Shown: positions 6,895-13,452, numbered from the stretch's first letter. The stretch: 15,103 nt of DNA from Baffinella frigidus (GCA_026770585.1 MU646443.1:329713-344815); one strand, 5' to 3'. Notes: generated from the sequence alone by a model not told the origin. Numbers and translations: made by a program.

Positions 6895-7038
6895 CCGGAA
6901 TCTATCCGTGGGCGAGAACGTTGCGAGTGTCCCAGCCCCCTCGCAGTCAAACACCGTGTCGTTGTAGCCGTGCGTGGACTTGAGGGTCATGGTCTTGCCC
7001 TCGAAATCCAGCTCGCGGTTCAGCGGGCCAGTATACAC
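6895..7038 (-). CDS. E7: beta-helix exon with NR-LDF-GK and FDCEG motifs (48 codons)
   Basis: Seen: acceptor CACCCTCGCAG, then VYTGPLNRELDFEGKTMTL, then KSTHGYNDTVFDCEGAG and TLATFSPTDRFR, ending CGG before a GTACTT donor. Length 144 bp, phase 0/0. Known: N-R-x-[IL]-D-F-x-G-K-x-[IM]-T-[LV]-x-S followed by F-D-C-x-G is a hallmark of proteins with Pmp-type right-handed beta-helix repeats, at the start of the helix. A partial second copy of the last 14 codons (6694-6737) keeps the CGG|GTAC border, which supports the donor. In the joined product DRFR runs into V-I-L-E-G-F-S-I-R-N-C of E8, as expected for this family. Confidence 0.87.
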
Positions 7039-7165
7039 CTGCGAGGGTGCGGGTTATTAAATGGTAAATCACAAGGTGGGTGGGAGAGGGGGTTGTCAAG
7101 CAAGGGGGGGGGTTGGGGGGTTGGCGGAATAGGGGGGTGAATTAAATAAATGTGTTGCGAATGCT

Positions 7166-7240
7166 GAGGCGGGTCCGTCATAAGGCTCAGAGACTATTGG
7201 ATCACTCAACTTAAGGCCCGAGAGTACTAAAGGGGAATAA
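7166..7240 (+). repeat. Dispersed repeat GAGGCGGGY...GAGAGT, second copy
   Basis: GAGGCGGGTCCGTCATAAGG, CTCAGAGACTATTGGATCAC and GCCCGAGAGTACTAAAGGGG match the copy at 5621 position by position. Confidence 0.7.
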
Positions 7241-7681
7241 GTACGGGGTTGTAGGAGGTGGAGTTAGAATCCATCCGGAAAATGCTCGTATGAGCGGCCG
7301 ACACGGGGTACAGTAAGTGGCACAATGCGTAGCATGTGCGGCGCTGGCGCTGGTTGTTGGGCAATAAATTATCAATCTCTCTCTACGGGGTTTGTCATAC
7401 GCCCTCCCTCAACGTTGCAGCTTTAGCGTAGACTTGAGCAGGAGGGGTTTCGGGGCCACTCCTAACTAGCATTCAGGTCGCAAAGCTCCCAGGCCTTGAA
7501 CCACTTGAAAGTGACCGACACCCAACTTGCCCGGATTTCCGGGCATGTCTGGTCACGTTACTGCCGAAACGATTCGCGATTTGAACGGAAAGATGGTCCC
7601 ATTTCCGAAGGCACCCGCGGCTGCTAAGTGGCAGGAGGGGGCGCAGAGCAGACTTGAGAAGGCTGGGGCGGAGGGATAGTA

Positions 7682-7821
7682 TTATCCGGGGAAACCTATT
7701 TTTCTTTCATTTGATGGCAACGAAAATTGCTACACAATTCGTTCTTATTAGTAATATAAAAGAATCTGTGTAGTAATTTTGATTGCCATCAAATGAAAGA
7801 AAAATAGGTTCCCCCGGATAA
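7682..7821. mobile_element. Foldback element (MITE-like), TACTACACA family
   Basis: Arms of about 59 bases (7682-7740 and 7762-7821) differ at only a few positions and begin TTATCCGGGG. The centre is about 20 bases. AGTA directly flanks both ends (7678-7681 and 7822-7825), a possible 4-bp target duplication. It has no coding capacity. Arms contain AAAATTRCTACACA, shared with 9934-10024. Confidence 0.85.
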
Positions 7822-7857
7822 AGTACCCCCGGGGCGACGAGCTTGATGCCATGTTCC

Positions 7858-7899
7858 ATCTCAGATTTGGCGCGGACAACGCCAAGCCAAATCTGAGAT
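7858..7899. repeat. 14-bp perfect hairpin
   Basis: ATCTCAGATTTGGC (7858-7871) pairs with GCCAAATCTGAGAT (7886-7899), loop 14 bases. Confidence 0.9.
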
Positions 7900-7921
7900 A
7901 GAATCTCTAGGTGGCGGGACT

Positions 7922-8076
7922 AGATTTCATCTCGGAAGATAACGGAATCAGGTCCTTTTCAATAGGAGGTTGCATAGGAGAAATTAGCCAGGGCACAGTA
8001 AATTCAATTGGGCCTCCTAAATAAATGGAAACGCTAATTAGGGAACTGATTCAGTTATCTTTTGAGATGAGATTTG
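7922..8076. mobile_element. Second foldback element, diverged arms
   Basis: AGATTTCATCTCGGAAGATA (from 7922) is the inverted match of TATCTTTTGAGATGAGATTT (ending 8075). Arms are about 34 bases and moderately diverged; AGGAGG/CCTCCT pair further inside. Likely an old non-autonomous element. Confidence 0.65.
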
Positions 8077-8151
8077 GGGGGGGGGGGGGAGTACCCCTGG
8101 GGTGACGAGCACGATACCATGTTCCAGTGTTTGATTCACCTGATCGAACCA

Positions 8152-8307
8152 GGTTTGGGGTTTGGGGTTTGGGGTTTGGGGTTTGGGGTTTGGGGTTTGG
8201 GGTTTGGGTGTCTGGTGTTTGGTATTTGGTGTTTGGTGTTTGGTGTTTAGGGTTCAGGGTGCAGGGTGTAGGGTTTAGGGTTCAGGGTGTAGGGTTTAGG
8301 ATGTAGG
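8152..8307 (+). repeat. Telomere-like tract (GGGTTTG, TTTAGGG)
   Basis: Seven near-perfect GGGTTTG units, then GTGTTTGGT and GGGTGTAGGGTTTAGG variants. It abuts the E6 donor. Confidence 0.88.
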
Positions 8308-8313
8308 GCGCAC

Positions 8314-8434
8314 CACTGCGTGCAGCGAGCGACACGGGGCCTTTTCGCTCCCGCACGAGATTTGGTAGACGGAGGTGTTGTCCGTCTTGGAGGGGAGGAG
8401 CGGGATCCGCACCGTGCGGTTTTTCCCGTTGTAC
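8314..8434 (-). CDS. E6: exon completing the VDDAYVG module and entering the beta-helix
   Basis: Seen: acceptor TTTGCAAAAG, then one base completing glycine, then YNGKNRTVRIPLLPSKTDN followed by TSVYQISCGSEKAPCRSLHAV, ending before a GTGCGC donor. Length 121 bp, phase 2 to 0. YNGKNRTVRIP and TSVYQIS match the expected second half of the E5 module. The last residues (S-L-H-A-V) lead into E7 (VYTGPLNRELDF), as in Pmp-type beta-helix proteins where the NR.LDF.GK motif follows. An alternative donor three bases earlier (GCA|GTGGTG) would drop one valine. Further downstream the frame runs into telomere-like repeat and a stop, so the exon must end near here. Confidence 0.82.
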
Positions 8435-8908
8435 CTTTTGCAAAGAGGATGGGTCACAGGATTGCAAAGATGATCCGGAATCACAGGAGCTGTGCGAGAG
8501 CAAGCAGCCAACATAAGTGCCTCGATCTCCGATTCAAACCCCGGACACAGACGGTGGAGGGCGACGCAGGCAGCGCCCCGTGGCACGACTGTTCGAACAG
8601 TCAATCATCAATGGGTCGTAGGTCTAAACGTTCCAGGAAGCAGTGCCGTGCAACAATGCACTGCCACGACAGAGTTTTTGTGTTAGTCAACTCAAGGCGA
8701 GAATCGATTTTCGAAGTACCTATTACGGGTACCTCGTCTCTAAGTTGACAGACTTTGTGGGTGAATTGACTTTCACAAAATCTCTGGATTTGCAGTTCAA
8801 TGCGAGTGGTATGCCACCGGCTGAACCTAGTAATAATAAAAGCATTTTTGTATAAATTTCTTTAGCAGGAAACGCATTAATTAATACATGCGCTTGAGAT
8901 AAGCATAC

Positions 8909-9003
8909 CCAGAGATGACCGCCGACTCGCCCATCCCAGTCCCGTCCACGACCCGCAGGGTGCGTCCGACGTACGCATCGTCCTCCACGGACGCGTTTTG
9001 CAT
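8909..9003 (-). pseudogene. E5 copy lacking its 5' border
   Basis: From M-Q-N-A-S-V-E-D-D-A-Y-V-G to I-S-G it matches E5 nearly base for base and has an intact GG|GTATGC donor. Upstream of the methionine the acceptor and first codons are gone, replaced by the TA/GT microsatellite at 9004-9135. The break lies exactly where the microsatellite begins. Confidence 0.7.
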
Positions 9004-9066
9004 ACGGATCATATATATACACACATATATATATATACATATATATAATATATAATATATATATAT

Positions 9067-9135
<69 letters not shown>

Positions 9136-9140
9136 AATGT
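9004..9140. repeat. TA/CA compound microsatellite
   Basis: ATATAT, CATACATACATA and an ACAC run in sequence. It lies between the E5 copy and E5 and begins exactly where the copy's homology ends. Confidence 0.95.
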
Positions 9141-9176
9141 AAATTTCCTCCCATTCCGGCATGCGGGGGGTGATAC

Positions 9177-9286
9177 CCAGTAATCACCGCCGACTCGCCC
9201 ATCCCAGTCCCGTCGACGACACGCAGGGTGCGTCCGACATACGCATCGTCCTCCACTGACGCGTTTTGCATCAGGACGACATAGCC
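9177..9286 (-). CDS. E5: exon encoding first half of a VDDAYVG-type beta module
   Basis: Seen: acceptor GGCGAGCAG, then GYVVLMQNASVEDDAYVG, then RTLRVVDGTGMGESAVITG, ending in GG before a GTATCA donor. Length 110 bp, phase 0 to phase 2. The two leftover bases GG plus the first base of E6 make a glycine, giving I-T-G-Y-N-G across the junction. Known: the pattern A(S/V)..DDAYVG..L.V..GTG.G.S..I..YNG..R.V is common in structural or tail-like proteins and in large algal surface proteins. The split of this pattern over E5 and E6 strongly supports the splice model. A second copy (8909-9003) lacks the 5' border, so this one is the likely functional exon. Confidence 0.82.
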
Positions 9287-9312
9287 CTGCTCGCCCCCGG
9301 CGGCGCGTCCTG

Positions 9313-9634
9313 ATGTAGGGTGTAGGGTTAGGGTTGTGGGTTAGGGTGCAGGGGCTTAAGTTTTTAGGGGTTCAGGTTGTGGGGGGTTGGGTTTAGGGTT
9401 TTGGTTTGGGGTTCGAGTTTGGGGGTTAGGGTTGAGGGTGAGGGTTTAGGGTGTAGGGTGAGGATTTAGGGTTAAGGGTTGAGGGTTTAGGGTTTAGGGT
9501 TTAGGGTTTGGGGTTGAGGGTTGAGGGTTTAGGGTTTAGGGTTTAGGGGTATACGGTTGAGGGATATAGTGTTGAGTGTTCAGTGTTTAGTGTTTAGGTT
9601 TTAGGGTTGAGTGTTTCATGTTTCGGGTTTAGAG
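9313..9634 (+). repeat. Telomere-like tract, best TTTAGGG matches
   Basis: It includes runs such as GGGTTTAGGGTTTAGGGTTT mixed with GTGTAGGG and GAGGGTT. It is the clearest TTTAGGG stretch in the window. Confidence 0.88.
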
Positions 9635-9704
9635 GGTACCGCGCGTCTCGTCGCGGCCTATCGAGGAGGAGACGTACAGGAACGGCGCCGCTTCCGACTG
9701 TGTG

Positions 9705-9872
9705 GGTTTCGGGTTTCGGGTTCAGTTTTTGGGGTTTAGGGTTTGGGGTGTGGGTTGTGGGGTGTGGGGTTTAGGGTTTGGGGTTTGGGGTTTAGGGTTT
9801 AGGGTTTGGGGTGTGGGGTTTGTGGTTTGTGGTTGGTGGTTTGTGGTTTGTGGTATGTGGTTTGGGGTTGAG
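9705..9872 (+). repeat. Telomere-like tract (GGGTTTG, GTGGTTT)
   Basis: Heptamers change from TTTCGGG through TTTAGGG to TGTGGTT along the tract. It gives repetitive open frames on both strands that are not genes. Confidence 0.85.
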
Positions 9873-9933
9873 GGTGCGCTGCTGAGATGAGGATCGCCAT
9901 AGCACAGACTTGATCTGAGAGAAGGTATAAGTG

Positions 9934-10024
9934 AAGCCTTTCTGCCAACAAAAATTACTACACAATTGGACCATACTAGTAATAGTAAGGCATTTGTGTA
10001 GTAAATTTCGTTTTGGAAAGGCTT
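9934..10024. mobile_element. Foldback element, TACTACACA family
   Basis: AAGCCTTTCTGCCAAC and AAAAATTACTACACAATT on the left pair with TTGTGTAGTAAATTTCG and TTTTGGAAAGGCTT on the right. Arms about 32 bases, centre about 25. It shares the inner motif, not the outer ends, with 7682-7821. Confidence 0.8.
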
Positions 10025-10130
10025 TAATTAATATATTCTCCGAGACGAGACTGTGTTTTGCTCTACACGTCCCATGGGTGACGAGTCATAGGCGAAGAGT
10101 GGTATGCCAAATGGCATAGCCCACGTTTCC

Positions 10131-10246
10131 GAGGCGGGCCCGTTCCTTAAAGCTCATAGACTTTTGTATCACCCAACTCAAGGCTCAAGGGCCTCCTTCA
10201 GGACCTGTATCGAGAGTAATAAATAAGAAGAAGAAAAAGAAGAAGA
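10131..10246 (+). repeat. Dispersed repeat with GAA-rich tail, third copy
   Basis: GAGGCGGGCCCG, CTCATAGACTTTTGTATCAC and CAACTCAAGGCTCAAGG, then GAGAGTAATAAATAAGAAGA. Longer at the 3' end than the other copies. Confidence 0.7.
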
Positions 10247-10371
10247 GTGGGGACAGAACACGCTATCCTCGGAACCCACTGGCGGCTTCGAAAACATGGT
10301 GGCCCTGTTGGTTTCGATCCGCAAGAAACGCACCTTTCTCTCCCAGTCGGCGCTTCGGATTGGGGACTGAC

Positions 10372-10422
10372 CTTAACCACCACGCGGATGACGACCGAGT
10401 CGGAGTCCGTGAGACACGGCAG
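10372..10422 (-). CDS. E4: internal exon (17 codons)
   Basis: Seen: acceptor GTGCGCAG, then LPCLTDSDSVVIRVVVK, ending AAG before a GTCAGT donor. Length 51 bp, phase 0/0. It fits between E3 (ending SGQQ) and E5 (starting GYVV). Three related copies lie upstream in the transcript at 10871-10915, 10704-10744 and 10553-10591; these diverge after VVI. The copy at 10871-10915 also has an intact acceptor and a GTGTGT that could act as donor, giving a shorter variant (VVIS instead of VVIRVVVK). I prefer this copy because of its AAG|GTCAGT donor, but the choice is not certain. No domain is recognised. Confidence 0.6.
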
Positions 10423-10552
10423 CTGCGCACACGCAGCATTGCAGGGTCAGCGTTGTTGGTTCCGTGCTATGCACCCTATAAACTCTATATATCTACACCT
10501 TCTATAAACTCCTCAACTCTATACTCTTTCAAGCGTGCAGGACATGCCACCA

Positions 10553-10591
10553 GGATATGACGACTGAGTCGAAGTCCGTGAGACACGACAG
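10553..10591 (-). pseudogene. E4 copy
   Basis: It has the acceptor CCGCAG and reads LSCLTDFDSVVIS, followed by TGGTGG rather than GT. A shared 5' flank (GATGCTGACCCAGCAA) shows that intron sequence was copied with it. No clear donor. Confidence 0.58.
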
Positions 10592-10703
10592 CTGCGGCAG
10601 GGTTGCTGGGTCAGCATCACTTCAAGGCTCGAGGGGGGGAAAATATCAGCGTTATGCAGTCAGCATCGTGTTTCAGCAGCAGCGTTGGTTTAGTGCAGGG
10701 CAC

Positions 10704-10744
10704 CGGGATATGCCAACCGAGTCGGAATCCGGGAGGCATGGCAG
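10704..10744 (-). pseudogene. E4 copy, acceptor lost
   Basis: It reads LPCLPDSDSVGIS, but the base before the exon is changed (CAC instead of CAG), so the normal 3' splice site is absent. About 170 bp from the next copy upstream. Confidence 0.6.
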
Positions 10745-10870
10745 GTGCTCACGCGCAGCGTTTTGCGTGGGGTCTGCATCCTGTCTTTCAAACACCGTTT
10801 TCTGTGATCCTAAGGGTAACTTAGCCTCGACATCTTCTACAGAGTGCACGACACGGCACGACACACAGAT

Positions 10871-10915
10871 ATGACAACCGAGTCGGAGTCCGTGAGACAC
10901 GGCAGCTGCGCACAG
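10871..10915 (-). pseudogene. E4 copy or alternative exon
   Basis: It has the acceptor CTGTGCGCAG and reads LPCLTDSDSVVIS, then GTGTGT, which could be a donor in phase 0. If used it would join E5 as VVIS-GYVV. It may therefore be an alternative to E4, or a decayed copy. Confidence 0.5.
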
Positions 10916-10942
10916 GAAGCGTTGCAGAGTTAGCATCGTGTC

Positions 10943-11030
10943 TCCGTCAACTTTGGAGCAAAAAAAAGCCCGGGCTCGCCACATTGATCAGCCCAAAAAT
11001 ACCGAGACAGACTCGGTGCGGCGGGCCCGT
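10943..11030 (+). repeat. Dispersed hairpin repeat, 3' part
   Basis: CCGTCAACTTTGGAGC and AAGCCCGGGCTCGCC with ATACCGAGACAGA match the right half of the family at 6532 and 11701; the left arm is missing. Confidence 0.7.
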
Positions 11031-11036
11031 AGAGCC

Positions 11037-11248
11037 ATCAAGAGTTGACTCTTCAGTGGTTCAGCCCCGCCGGCAGGCTCGTGAACGTCCGCGTGACCGG
11101 TCACGCGGACGCCGAAGCCAACTGTCCGAGGTGACTGCCTTGGCAGTCACCGCTTTCATCGCGGAGGGCTTTCAGCAGGTCTTCCCCCACCTCTCCCCGT
11201 GGCGTGAACCAAGCATCGTGAGTGACCACTGAAGAGTCAACTCTTGAT
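11037..11248. repeat. 24-bp perfect inverted repeat enclosing two palindromes
   Basis: The 24-base arms at 11037-11060 and 11225-11248 are exact inverse complements (core AGAGTTGACTCTTCAGTGG). Between them lie a perfect 26-bp palindrome at 11086-11111 (half site CGTCCGCGTGACC) and GGTGACTGCC TT GGCAGTCACC at 11130-11151. It could be a non-autonomous element; no transposase is seen. Confidence 0.88.
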
Positions 11249-11440
11249 GCGGGCCCCTCGCGAACGTTACTACGTTGATTGGTCACGTGACTCTGCTCAA
11301 ATTGCTCAGACAGGAGTTGATGCGGGCCCCTCGCGAAAGTTACAACACGAATGCTCACTTGTAAAAGCAAACGGTTTTAAATAGGCCCCTCTAGCATTCT
11401 CGTGTGGAAAGTCAAGTCCTGATGCGGGCCCCTCGCAAAA
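11244..11440 (+). repeat. Three direct copies of GATGCGGGCCCCTCGC
   Basis: They begin near 11245, 11317 and 11420. The second is followed by AAAGTTACAACACGAATGC, a relative of the 6375 half-element. Confidence 0.75.
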
Positions 11441-11697
11441 CACCGGTATTTGTACCGGTGATAGACTCAGGGTTGGTTGGCTTCAAGGTTTTCTTTATTG
11501 GGGAGGTCACACGAGAGAGAAGATAATCTCGAGGGACCTACCCAGAGTCGTATATCACCAAGTATACAACGTATACGAAGAAAATTCTTTAGATGGACGC
11601 TTTGCGAAATATGCTGTTAGGAGACGCGATGTCACGAGTTGGGTCGGCCGACGGAGGATGCTGAGGCAGCCTGACTCGGGCTGTCCTGTCCGACTAT

Positions 11698-11790
11698 TCT
11701 CAAGTTGACATGCTGCGTCCGCGGTACAAATCCGTCAACTTTGGAGCGGGAAAAAGCCCGGGCCCATCAAATTGGTGAGAGTAAATAATC
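11698..11790 (+). repeat. Dispersed hairpin repeat, copy in intron 3
   Basis: CTCAAGTTGACATGCTGCG, TCCGCGGTACAAATC and CGTCAACTTTGGAGCGGG. AAGTTGAC and GTCAACTT form the stem. CCCGGGCCCATCAAATTGG follows. An adjacent GAGAGGGA tract runs to 11830. Confidence 0.82.
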
Positions 11791-11851
11791 AGAGAGGGAG
11801 AGAGAGGGAGAGAGAGGGAGAGAGAGAGAGCTACGGAGTGTGAGCCCTCGC

Positions 11852-11918
11852 CTGCTGTCCGGAGTCGTCCAAGAAACCCGTGTTGCAGTTGTCGCTGTCC
11901 GTCACGAAGAGCCGCGTG
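11852..11918 (-). pseudogene. E3 copy, 3' two thirds (distal)
   Basis: It reads TRLFVTDSDNCNTGFLDDS, then GQQ and GCGAGG. It differs from the 12272 copy by several bases but has the same GA-rich replacement at its 5' end, so these two copies descend from one truncated ancestor. Confidence 0.67.
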
Positions 11919-12074
11919 CCTCTCTCTCAGATTTGGCTTGGCATTGGAGCCATTTCACACTTTCAGCGTTTTAAGTACCGGGATACTTTTGGCATTTCAA
12001 ATACCGGGATTTGTACCGGGAATTCCTTAGATGGACGCTATGCGAAATGGAATCTGTTAGGTGTGGGTGCTCGC

Positions 12075-12116
12075 CTGCTGGCCCGAATCGTCGGAGAACC
12101 CCGTGTTGCAGTTGTC
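12075..12116 (-). pseudogene. E3 copy, last 14 codons
   Basis: It reads DNCNTGFSDDSGQQ followed by GCGAGC. Its 5' side joins a dispersed hairpin repeat. It keeps the GC in the donor position, like all other copies. Confidence 0.65.
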
Positions 12117-12145
12117 TAGCTCTGCCTCACTCGGGTTGGCCAACT

Positions 12146-12240
12146 ATTTTCAAGTTGACACGCTGCGTCCGCGGTACAAATTCGTCAACTTTAGAGCGCA
12201 AAAGAGCCCGGGCCCACCAAATCGGTTCGCCCCAATAGCC
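12146..12240 (+). repeat. Dispersed hairpin repeat, next copy in intron 3
   Basis: TTCAAGTTGACACGCTGCG, TCCGCGGTACAAATT and CGTCAACTTTAGAGCGC, then CCCGGGCCCACCAAATCGG. It is nearly identical to the 11698 copy and also precedes an E3 copy. Confidence 0.82.
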
Positions 12241-12271
12241 AGAGACAGAGCCACGGAGTGTGGGCTCTCGC

Positions 12272-12338
12272 CTGCTGTCCGGAGTCATCGGAGAACCCCG
12301 TGTTGCAGTTGTCGCTGACCGTCACGAAGAGGCGCGTG
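12272..12338 (-). pseudogene. E3 copy, 3' two thirds
   Basis: It reads TRLFVTVSDNCNTGFSDDS, then GQQ, followed by GCGAG as in E3. The first ten codons are replaced by a GA-rich stretch (CTGAGAGAGAGG), so no acceptor is in place at the normal position. Confidence 0.68.
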
Positions 12339-12468
12339 CCTCTCTCTCAGATTTGGCTTGGAATTGGAGCCATTTCGCACTTGTAGCGTTTAAAACACCG
12401 GGATTTGTACCGGAAATCCCTTAGATGGACGCTTTGCGAAATGGAATCTGTTAGGTGTGGGCGCTCGC

Positions 12469-12564
12469 CTGCTGGCCCGAATCGTCGGAGAAACCCGTGT
12501 TGCAGTTGTCGCTGACCGTCACGAAGAGCCGCGTGTCCACCTCTTGGAAGAGATACACCGAGAT
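12469..12564 (-). CDS. E3: internal exon (32 codons), apparent GC donor
   Basis: Seen: acceptor TCTCGGTG is preceded by TTCGCAG; the frame starts ISVYLFQEVDTRLFV and continues TVSDNCNTGFSDDSGQQ. It is 96 bp, phase 0/0. No GT follows the last codon; all copies that reach this end read CAG|GCGAG, so the donor seems to be GC rather than GT. An earlier GT inside the exon (after NTG) would break the phase with E4. Four other partial copies lie nearby at 12666-12724, 12272-12338, 12075-12116 and 11852-11918. This copy is the only one with both ends. Product domain not recognised; it is alternating hydrophobic, as in a beta-sandwich (inference). Confidence 0.78.
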
Positions 12565-12578
12565 CTGCGAACGAGGCA

Positions 12579-12830
12579 GCGAAAATTACTACACGTTTTT
12601 TGTACTGGTACTATTAATGGTTGTACGCACCGAAAATTACTACACGTTTTCTTTACTATTACTAGTCGTCAGTGACTGTCACGAAGAGCCGCGTGTCCAG
12701 CTCTTGGAAGAGATACACTGAGATCTGCAAACGAGGCAACAAAAATTACTACACGTTTGTTTTACTATTGCTAGTTGTACGCAGCGAAAATTACCACACA
12801 GTTTCTTGACTAGTACTAATCGTCGTTGAC
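12579..12830 (+). repeat. Four direct copies of the AATTACTACACG motif
   Basis: GAAAATTACTACACG starts at 12581, 12632, about 12741 and 12786 (the last as TTACCACAC), each followed by TTTACTATTACTAGT-like sequence. This is the inner part of the foldback family arranged as direct repeats. Confidence 0.8.
12666..12724 (-). pseudogene. E3 copy, first 19 codons
   Basis: It has the acceptor GTTTGCAG and reads ISVYLFQELDTRLFVTV, then T-D-D and a TAG stop. It lies exactly 160 bp upstream of E3, and the flanking AATTACTACACG repeat was duplicated with it. Confidence 0.7.
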
Positions 12831-12983
12831 ATCCGACCAAAAAAAGGTCGTATACCGGATCCTAGCGATGTCGGATCCTGACTCTCTAGCAACACCGCTT
12901 TCGTTTCGCTGGGGTTGATGGGAAAAGCTGAACCGCCACTACTGCATTCAACTTCCAGCTCTGCTTGAGTCGGGTTGACTGAC

Positions 12984-13035
12984 CGTGTTCACACCAAAAG
13001 TTGACGAATTTGTACCACGGAACATGGTCAACTTC
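12984..13035 (-). repeat. Dispersed hairpin repeat, opposite orientation
   Basis: On minus: AGAAGTTGACCATGTTCCG, TGGTACAAATT and CGTCAACTTTTGG. Same core as the 11698 and 12146 copies but inverted, so the family moves or is copied in both directions. Confidence 0.75.
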
Positions 13036-13153
13036 TGGTCTCCTCATGTTGGTTCCTAGTTCCGGTTTTCTAGGTCCATGTTTCGGGTTTCCAAATTTCG
13101 GGTATCTGGTTTCGGGTTTCGGGTTCCGCCCTTCTCAGAGCAGGGGTCGATAC

Positions 13154-13249
13154 CTCCTGTACGGCCCACTGGACGTCCTCCAGAAGCCCCGAGAACTTGA
13201 CATAGGTCGTCAGGCGCGGCGTGTTGCACGGGCACAGCGTCCCGTTCAC
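13154..13249 (-). CDS. E2: internal exon (32 codons)
   Basis: Seen: acceptor GCTTCAG, then an open frame starting VNGTLCPCNTPRL and continuing TTYVKFSGLLEDVQW to A-V-Q-E, followed by a GTATCG donor. It is 96 bp, phase 0/0, the same length and phase as E1 and E3. A second copy of the first 13 codons lies about 240 bp upstream in the transcript and has the same acceptor. The two cysteines in CPC could form disulphides in a secreted product (inference). Family unknown. The junctions to E1 (GTHDGS to VNGT) and to E3 (AVQE to ISVY) read smoothly. The opposite strand shows only a chance open frame. Confidence 0.8.
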
Positions 13250-13452
13250 CTGAAGCAAGGTGTCAGCGGTGGTCAAACGAAGCAAGGTGTCAGTGGAACC
13301 AATGATCAGGCAGACTAGCTGTGCCTGAGAAAATCTGGGCTCTCCATAAAAGCTTTTTGTACTGGAGTTTATGCCCTGCATGTGTTTTATGGCGAGCCCA
13401 GTTTTAATCAGGCAGCGATAAGCGCTAGGCAGTGGTCAACCGCTGCAGCATG

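Larger units (their letters stand above)
7039..8313 (-). other. Intron between E6 and E7
   Basis: It starts GTGCGC and ends CCTCGCAG. It contains two foldback elements, a 14-bp hairpin, a dispersed repeat, a G-rich patch (7077-7138) and a telomere-like tract. The piece 7245-7675 seems single-copy; I see no exon in it. Confidence 0.62.
8435..9176 (-). other. Intron between E5 and E6
   Basis: It starts GTATCA and ends TTTGCAAAAG. It contains the CA/TA microsatellite, an E5 copy and 8440-8900, which looks single-copy. Open frames in that part are antisense shadows or chance; no family is recognised. Confidence 0.6.
9287..10371 (-). other. Intron between E4 and E5
   Basis: It starts GTCAGT and ends GGGCGAGCAG. 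It contains two telomere-like tracts, a foldback element and a dispersed repeat with a GAA-rich tail. No exon is supported inside. Confidence 0.62.
10423..12468 (-). other. Intron between E3 and E4
   Basis: The longest intron. It appears to start GC (GCGAGC) and ends GTGCGCAG. It holds three E4 copies, three E3 copies, nested palindromes, three hairpin-family copies and direct repeats of GATGCGGGCCCCTCGC. The pieces 10440-10550 and 11440-11690 are unassigned. Confidence 0.6.
12565..13153 (-). other. Intron between E2 and E3
   Basis: It starts GTATCG and ends TTCGCAG. It holds an E3 copy, the TACTACACG direct repeats, one inverted hairpin-family copy and a short TTTCGGGT tract (13078-13130). 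No other exon is seen. Confidence 0.63.

Noticed and set aside
683-7038. Bacterial (chlamydia-like) outer membrane protein gene
   Set aside because: The repeats are of that type, but they are split by introns with GT-AG borders and lie in telomere-like DNA; a eukaryotic beta-helix protein fits better.
8320-8748. Open frame of 142 residues on the plus strand
   Set aside because: It lies antisense to exon E6, which has clear family motifs and splice borders; the plus reading shows no recognisable domain.
10360-10930. Repeated plus-strand starts MTTESESVRHGSC
   Set aside because: They are the reverse of the E4 copies. The minus reading has acceptors and joins E3 and E5 in phase; the plus reading has neither.
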